Shown: positions 7,173 to 11,890 of the stretch, one piece after another | Layout: the number at the start of each line of letters is the position of its first letter | How positions within the stretch are numbered: the stretch's first letter is position 1 | Origin: an uncultured Terriglobus sp. | GTDB taxonomy: Bacteria; Acidobacteriota; Terriglobia; Terriglobales; Acidobacteriaceae | Assembly: GCA_937871605.1 (NCBI GenBank) | Contig: CALMRM010000035.1 | Coordinates: forward strand, 2,685-14,574 | Direction of reading: 5' to 3' | DNA: 11,890 bases | Program-made: the position numbers and the translations under genes | Notes under the pieces: generated by a model | Told to the model about the DNA's origin: nothing | What the model saw: only the letters and a program-made list of their open reading frames with translations | The model's database searches: none

Positions 7173-7991
7173 ATGCCAATGAAGGCGTTGCAAACGATAG
7201 CGATGGGTTTTGTGTTGGCAGCCTGCCTCACCGGGGCACAGGCGCAGACCTTTGACGTGGTGTCCATCAAGCCCGCCGGTCCAGACGAGAATGGCTTGCA
7301 CTGGGATCGCGATGATGCGGTCACGAAGATCAACAACTATCCGCTTTCGAACCTCCTCATGCGTGCCTACAACCTGAAAGCCACGTCGCAGGTCCTCAAT
7401 CTGCCACCCTGGGCTGACAAGGACCGGTTCGACCTGCAGGCCAAGTACGCCGAGGACGACTTCAAGCGGCTGAACACGCTGTCGCGGGAAGACCGGGCGG
7501 CAGCCTACAGAATCGCATTGCAGGCGTTGCTGGCGGACCGCTTCGGGCTGCAGGGCACGCTGGAGTCGCGCCGCATGCCACGCTTCTTGCTGGAGCGGGT
7601 GTCCCCCACGGAGTTGGGGCCGGCGCTGCAGCAGATGCCTCTTGGGACGGATGGCAAACCCGCAGGCGGACGAAACTCCTCGCGCGTCAGTTCGCGCGAC
7701 GCTGCAGCCTTCATGGAGGTGAGTGGCATCACCATGGCAGACCTGGCCGACGTCCTGTCAGGTCAGTACGAAACGGGCGAGCGCACCGTAGTGGACCGCA
7801 CCGGCCTGCCAGGCTACTTCAAGTTCCACTTGGACTACGCGCCCGATCGTGGCCTGGGCATTTCGCCCGAGGCCACGTTGCCGGGGCTGCTGGATGCCAT
7901 GCGGCAGCAACTCGGCCTGCGGCTGGTAAGGGACGAGGGCGATGTGCCGGTCTTCGTTGTGGGGGCCGTGCGAAAGCCGCAAGTCGACTGA
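7173..7991 (+). CDS. TIGR03435-family secreted protein (Acidobacteria soil-associated, unknown function)
   Basis: The 272-residue protein has the family layout: signal peptide, FDVVSIKPAG at about 27-36, NYPLSNLLMRAYNLKATSQV, LPPWADKDRFDLQAKYAE, LLADRFGLQGTLESR, then ITMADLADVLS, RTVVDRTGLPGYFKFHLDY, a C-terminal LPGLLDAMRQQLGLRLV and a terminal VRKPQVD. The molecular function of this family is not known to me; many copies occur per genome in soil Acidobacteria. The signal peptide (MPMKALQTIAMGFVLAACLTGAQAQ) can be read two ways: type I cleavage after AQA at 24, or a lipobox LAAC with lipidation at Cys18. The start at 7173 has AGAGGG eight bases upstream; Met3 is an alternative. It is divergent from queA with a 63-bp gap, and its stop is only six bases from the stop of the convergent acyltransferase. 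Confidence 0.92.
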   Translation: MPMKALQTIAMGFVLAACLTGAQAQTFDVVSIKPAGPDENGLHWDRDDAVTKINNYPLSNLLMRAYNLKATSQVLNLPPWADKDRFDLQAKYAEDDFKRLNTLSREDRAAAYRIALQALLADRFGLQGTLESRRMPRFLLERVSPTELGPALQQMPLGTDGKPAGGRNSSRVSSRDAAAFMEVSGITMADLADVLSGQYETGERTVVDRTGLPGYFKFHLDYAPDRGLGISPEATLPGLLDAMRQQLGLRLVRDEGDVPVFVVGAVRKPQVD

Positions 7992-7997
7992 CTCGGC

Positions 7998-8665
7998 TCA
8001 GCCCTCGGCCATGTGTACGACCCGGTCCAGCGACGCCTGTGTCGCGTCTGTCGAGGGCTGCTGCAACGGCGCCTCCCATACGACCCGCACCCTGCTGAAC
8101 GGTTTGGGGATGATGAAGCGGTCCCATGAGTGCAGCAGCCATGCCCGTTCTGCATGCAGGTGAAGCAGGAGAGGGTGCTGCCTGCACGGTGCGCCACCGC
8201 CGCCGCGCCGGGCTTTGCCACGTACATGGGACCGCGTGGGCCGTCCACCGTGATGGCGACCTTGTACCCGGCCTCTCGCGCCCGCGTCAGCCGCAGCAGC
8301 CCGGCAGCGCCGCCGCGTGAACTGGAGCCCCGCACCGGCACAAACCCCAGCCGCTCCACCACCCGGGCAATCAGTTCGCCATCGAACGAAGCTGAGATCA
8401 AAATGCGGATGCCCAGCCCGCGATACCGGTACGCCGCCAGCAACAACGCGCGGTGCCAAAAGGCGTACACCTCCGCCTCCTGCGGGTATCGATCGGCAGG
8501 CCGGGCTCCGGGCAGGTCGGCGTCCACAAAGCGCAGGGTGCCGCACAGGCAACGCAGCAGGGGCACCGCCAGCCGGGGCAGAACGGCCAACATCAGGCGC
8601 TGCCTGCGCGAAAAGGTCACAGCGGCAGTGTAGTGGACGGTTCCGCAGGCAGCGGGACGGCACAT
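7998..8665 (-). pseudogene. DUF374 lysophospholipid acyltransferase-like gene, interrupted by a one-base frameshift
   Basis: The family transfers acyl groups onto lysophospholipid or lipid A-type acceptors at the inner membrane; the exact substrate is unknown. The upstream frame (from 8665) encodes FSRRQRLMLAVLPRL, EVYAFWHRALLLA (residues 65-77), ISASFDGELIARV (90-102), VRGSSSRGGA (111-120) and ITVDGPRGPMYVAKPG (138-153). It then loses similarity after AHRAGST (residue 164). The next frame carries the missing C-terminal part: LLLHLHAERAWLLHSWDRF, IIPKPFSRVRVVWEAP, stopping at 7998. Adding one base to the GGG at 8173-8175 joins them as ...AGSTPLLLHLHAERA..., 222 residues, a normal family length. 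The downstream part looks intact, so this is a recent mutation, a sequencing error in a short homopolymer, or less likely recoding. The start is uncertain: ATG 8665 or GTG 8620 (VTFSRRQR). Confidence 0.82.
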
Positions 8666-8903
8666 GGCCTGCCGTCCGCACGACTCGGTCCGCCGCATCT
8701 GGAAAGCACTGCTCCCGTGTGGTCCCTGGCGTTCCTGCCGATGTGTCGTAAAGGCGATCAGGGATGCATATGTACTGATGGCATTACGCGCACTTTGATC
8801 CACGGTGTTGAGTGTGGTGCGCTGGCTTGCTTCCCCACGCTTCCTGAGGCGTCCAACAAAGGTCAGGTTCGTTCGACAAGCAGAGGAAGGCAAGGCGAGG
8901 GGT
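8666..8903. other. Divergent intergenic region upstream of gdhA and the acyltransferase
   Basis: These 238 bases lie between the 5' ends of the minus-strand acyltransferase and gdhA. Open frames run through it on both strands but show no domain. A weak inverted repeat ATCAG (8757-8761) / CTGAT (8775-8779) surrounds an AT-rich core with ATGCAT. I found no -35/-10 pair with acceptable spacing, although promoters for both genes are expected here. Confidence 0.4.
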
Positions 8904-10205
<1,302 letters not shown>

Positions 10206-10234
10206 CAGCAGCGCAGGGCGGTGCCGCCATGTGT

Positions 10235-10240
10235 CAGAAT
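10235..10240 (+). promoter_or_regulatory. Weak extended -10-like element upstream of pgsA
   Basis: TGTCAGAAT (10232-10240) resembles an extended -10 (TGn plus CAGAAT, four of six matches), 41 bases before the pgsA GTG. No matching -35 is present at 17 bases. A palindrome GGCGG-TG-CCGCC (10217-10228) lies just upstream. It would allow pgsA to be transcribed independently of gdhA, but the evidence is thin. Confidence 0.2.
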
Positions 10241-10281
10241 GACGGTGACGCCCTCCGCGTGCGGACCGGCGCGGGTGCCCC

Positions 10282-10968
10282 GTGAATCTGCCCAATTCCA
10301 TGACGGTGAGTCGCATCGCCTCGGTGCCGTTGCTCATCTGGCTGCTGTCCGACAGCTTCCCTGTGCACGGGCACGGGCAGGAGGTGTTGGCCTCTGCGCT
10401 GTTCATCGCGGCTTCCATCACGGATGGTCTGGATGGCTACCTGGCAAGGCGGCGTGGGCAGGTGACCACCACGGGCATGCTGCTGGACCCGCTGGCGGAC
10501 AAACTGCTGGTCACTGCGGGTTATATTTGCCTGCTCCGGTTCAACCCGGGCATCGTGCCACCCTGGATCGCGGTGCTGGTGATTGGGCGTGAGTTTCTGG
10601 TGAGCGGCCTGCGTTCCATTGCCGTCAATGAGGGATTTACGATCGACGCCAGCGATTTGGGGAAGCTCAAGACAGTGATCCAAATTGTGTCTGTGGTCGC
10701 TGCAATTCTGGACCACGGCTGGCACGCCTGGTGGGTTGGCCCGGGGTGGCGAAGCGGACAGGGCTGGTTTTTCGTCCCGGTCCACGTCATTGCGCTCGCC
10801 GCCCTCTACTGGATGACCGTGGTGTCTATCCTTTCCGCTGCGGACTACTTTGTCGCGTTCTGGGGCAAGATCAATCACGCCAGCGTTCGGTCGCGCGCGC
10901 ACGGCACCGCCGTTCTGAGCCGTGCAAAAAAGATCGTCACCGTGCAGCCAAATACGGGCAATGTGTAG
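10282..10968 (+). CDS. pgsA: CDP-diacylglycerol--glycerol-3-phosphate 3-phosphatidyltransferase
   Basis: PgsA condenses CDP-diacylglycerol with glycerol-3-phosphate to make phosphatidylglycerophosphate, the precursor of phosphatidylglycerol and cardiolipin, in the inner membrane. The full CDP-alcohol phosphatidyltransferase signature is present: Asp48, Asp51-Gly52, Ala55-Arg56, Gly65, Asp69 and Asp73 with the expected spacing (DGLDGYLARR, GMLLDPLADK). Hydrophobic segments lie at about 13-22, 34-46, 74-86, 93-109, 131-143 and 164-187. The start is GTG at 10282: MNLPNSMTVSRI matches the usual family opening MNLPN.LT..RI. The 228 residues are longer than the usual 180-200. The extra length is a Trp/Gly-rich loop (146-163) and a basic C-terminal tail (195-228, VRSRAHGTAVLSRAKK). 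It follows gdhA by 76 bp and ends at a strong terminator. Confidence 0.95.
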   Translation: MNLPNSMTVSRIASVPLLIWLLSDSFPVHGHGQEVLASALFIAASITDGLDGYLARRRGQVTTTGMLLDPLADKLLVTAGYICLLRFNPGIVPPWIAVLVIGREFLVSGLRSIAVNEGFTIDASDLGKLKTVIQIVSVVAAILDHGWHAWWVGPGWRSGQGWFFVPVHVIALAALYWMTVVSILSAADYFVAFWGKINHASVRSRAHGTAVLSRAKKIVTVQPNTGNV

Positions 10969-11018
10969 CACAAAACCGTGTAGTTAGCGTGTGAATTTAG
11001 CCGTTTAGGGAACTGAAA

Positions 11019-11062
11019 AGCACAAAAAGAGCCTGCAAACAGCACAAAAAGACCCGCTCAAA
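11019..11062 (+). repeat. Two-copy 22-bp imperfect tandem repeat
   Basis: AGCACAAAAAGA occurs at 11019-11030 and again at 11041-11052, a 22-base period; the rest of each unit is only partly similar. A shorter AGCACAAAA overlaps the pgsA stop (10967-10975). The second copy supplies the A-run that makes the adjacent terminator bidirectional. Confidence 0.5.
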
Positions 11063-11076
11063 GGCGGGATTTTTTT
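11046..11076. terminator. Bidirectional Rho-independent terminator between pgsA and the GvpL/F gene
   Basis: CCCGC (11053-11057) pairs with GCGGG (11064-11068) around a six-base loop TCAAAG. Seven Ts follow at 11070-11076 for plus-strand transcripts. Five As at 11046-11050 precede the stem, giving a T-run for minus-strand transcripts. It therefore suits both pgsA (stop 10968) and the convergent gene whose stop is at 11089. Confidence 0.85.
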
Positions 11077-11088
11077 CGCAAAAGAGAG

Positions 11089-11817
11089 TTAATTCGCGCT
11101 GGACTGCGAGCGTTGTACGAAGTGGTACGGCGGCCACGGACCGGAGAGTTGCAGGCGGCAATCCTTGAGCGACTCTGTGGCCGAGGAGTACTTGTTCTGG
11201 TAGCGCGGCACCGCTTTGCGGTCGACCAGGTGCGCGATGTCCAGCAGCATCTTGCCCTCGCCCGCACGCTTGCAGGTGACTTCCTCGGCATCCGGCAAAA
11301 ACATGCGATGCATCTGCACTGACAGGGCGCGCGCCTGACTTTGGCGTTCGCGTTGCGCCATGGCGCTCTCACGCAGGCTTGAGAGGTATGCCTTGCCAAC
11401 CCCAGGCAACACCTTGCGCGTGTCTGTGCAGCGATCGTCTACCAGCACTTTCAGGTGCATTTCTGCTTTGCCGCGCAACCGTTCCACGTTCTGGATGAAG
11501 TACCGGTGATTCGAGCGAACAGACCGCCGCAGTGCATCGTCGTCTTCAAAATGCGTGCCGAATCGAAAGGGCAGCACGGTGGTTTGCTCAAAGCACGCAG
11601 CGATAACGCGGGCATGATCGCGTTGAGATTGTTGATCGATTCGTTCCTCATCTTCGGGTTGGTGCTCAGAGACAACCACCGCCAAGTCGCTTGCCGGGAA
11701 GACAAAGGTTTGATTGCCAAAGAGACCTGAAACACCCGCGAGTGGCACTGGCCGCCGGTGACGGAGAAGTTCGGGAAAGGCGCTTCTTTCCGCGATGCAA
11801 TAGGCATACCACGACAT
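11089..11817 (-). CDS. GvpL/GvpF family protein
   Basis: The 242-residue protein resembles gas-vesicle proteins GvpL/GvpF, which in gas-vesicle clusters are minor structural or assembly factors that contact GvpA. Visible family features are the N-terminal MSWYAYCIAE strand, a short acidic stretch EDEERID (55-61), the conserved VLPFRFGTHF at 81-90, GKAEMHLKV at 116-124, GKAYL at 141-145, and the C-terminal LSGPWPPYHFV at 224-234. It has no signal peptide or membrane segment. The ATG at 11817 has AAGGGA nine bases upstream. No gvpA, gvpN, gvpK or other gas-vesicle gene is visible, although the 5' side of this gene is only 73 bases from the window edge. Whether it serves gas vesicles or something else cannot be told from this sequence. 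The family call is good; the role is not settled. Confidence 0.85.
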   Translation of the reverse strand: MSWYAYCIAERSAFPELLRHRRPVPLAGVSGLFGNQTFVFPASDLAVVVSEHQPEDEERIDQQSQRDHARVIAACFEQTTVLPFRFGTHFEDDDALRRSVRSNHRYFIQNVERLRGKAEMHLKVLVDDRCTDTRKVLPGVGKAYLSSLRESAMAQRERQSQARALSVQMHRMFLPDAEEVTCKRAGEGKMLLDIAHLVDRKAVPRYQNKYSSATESLKDCRLQLSGPWPPYHFVQRSQSSAN

Positions 11818-11835
11818 GTCGTACCATCCCTTGGA

Positions 11836-11854
11836 AAGGTCCTAAGTGGTCCTT
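11836..11854. promoter_or_regulatory. Imperfect palindrome upstream of the GvpL/F gene, possible operator
   Basis: AAGGTCC (11836-11842) and GGTCCTT (11848-11854) form 7-bp arms with one mismatch around TAAGT. They also contain a direct repeat GGTCC ten bases apart, and CCTTGGAA is repeated at 11829-11836 and 11851-11858, 22 bases apart. The element ends 19 bases from the ATG, where a repressor could act. No promoter boxes were recognised nearby. Confidence 0.3.
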
Positions 11855-11890
11855 GGAACGCAGCGAGTCACGCGGCCAATTGCCGCCTTT

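Noticed and set aside
7110..7301. 64-residue N-terminal extension of queA
   Set aside because: QueA similarity begins exactly at GTG 7109, and the extension overlaps the signal peptide of the divergent TIGR03435 gene.

Overview
The window is a G+C-rich stretch of chromosome that looks acidobacterial, probably from the Acidobacteriaceae/Terriglobales. The best clue is a TIGR03435-type secreted protein at 7173-7991, a family strongly expanded in soil Acidobacteria. A second clue is an in-frame copy of a short interspersed repeat (peptide VILSVAKDP) inside polA. The genus call is inference. No mobile element, CRISPR array, tRNA or rRNA gene was found.

Layout. Minus strand, right to left: queA (7109-6036, tRNA queuosine synthesis), an S53 sedolisin/kumamolisin-like protease (5820-4201), polA (4136-1287, DNA polymerase I), and the first 320 codons of glgX (960-1, glycogen debranching, running off the left edge). 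To the right, a TIGR03435 gene reads on plus (7173-7991). It converges on a frameshifted DUF374 lysophospholipid acyltransferase-like gene on minus (8665-7998). Then gdhA (8904-10205, glutamate dehydrogenase) and pgsA (10282-10968, phosphatidylglycerophosphate synthase) read on plus. A bidirectional terminator at about 11046-11076 separates pgsA from a convergent GvpL/GvpF-family gene (11817-11089).

The genes are mostly core metabolism or information processing and do not form one pathway; long gaps, divergent pairs and hairpins suggest short transcription units. I did not find a convincing new multi-gene system. The points most worth a second look are: (1) the repeat inserted in frame into polA; (2) a 21-residue insertion and an Asp-to-Glu change at a metal-ligand position in the PolA 5'-nuclease; (3) a sedolisin with no possible signal peptide and Lys/Ala-rich tails at both ends; (4) two strong hairpins without U-tracts just downstream of the sedolisin and polA genes; (5) a possible leaderless GTG start for queA; (6) a one-base frameshift in the acyltransferase; (7) a GvpL/F gene with no visible gas-vesicle partners.
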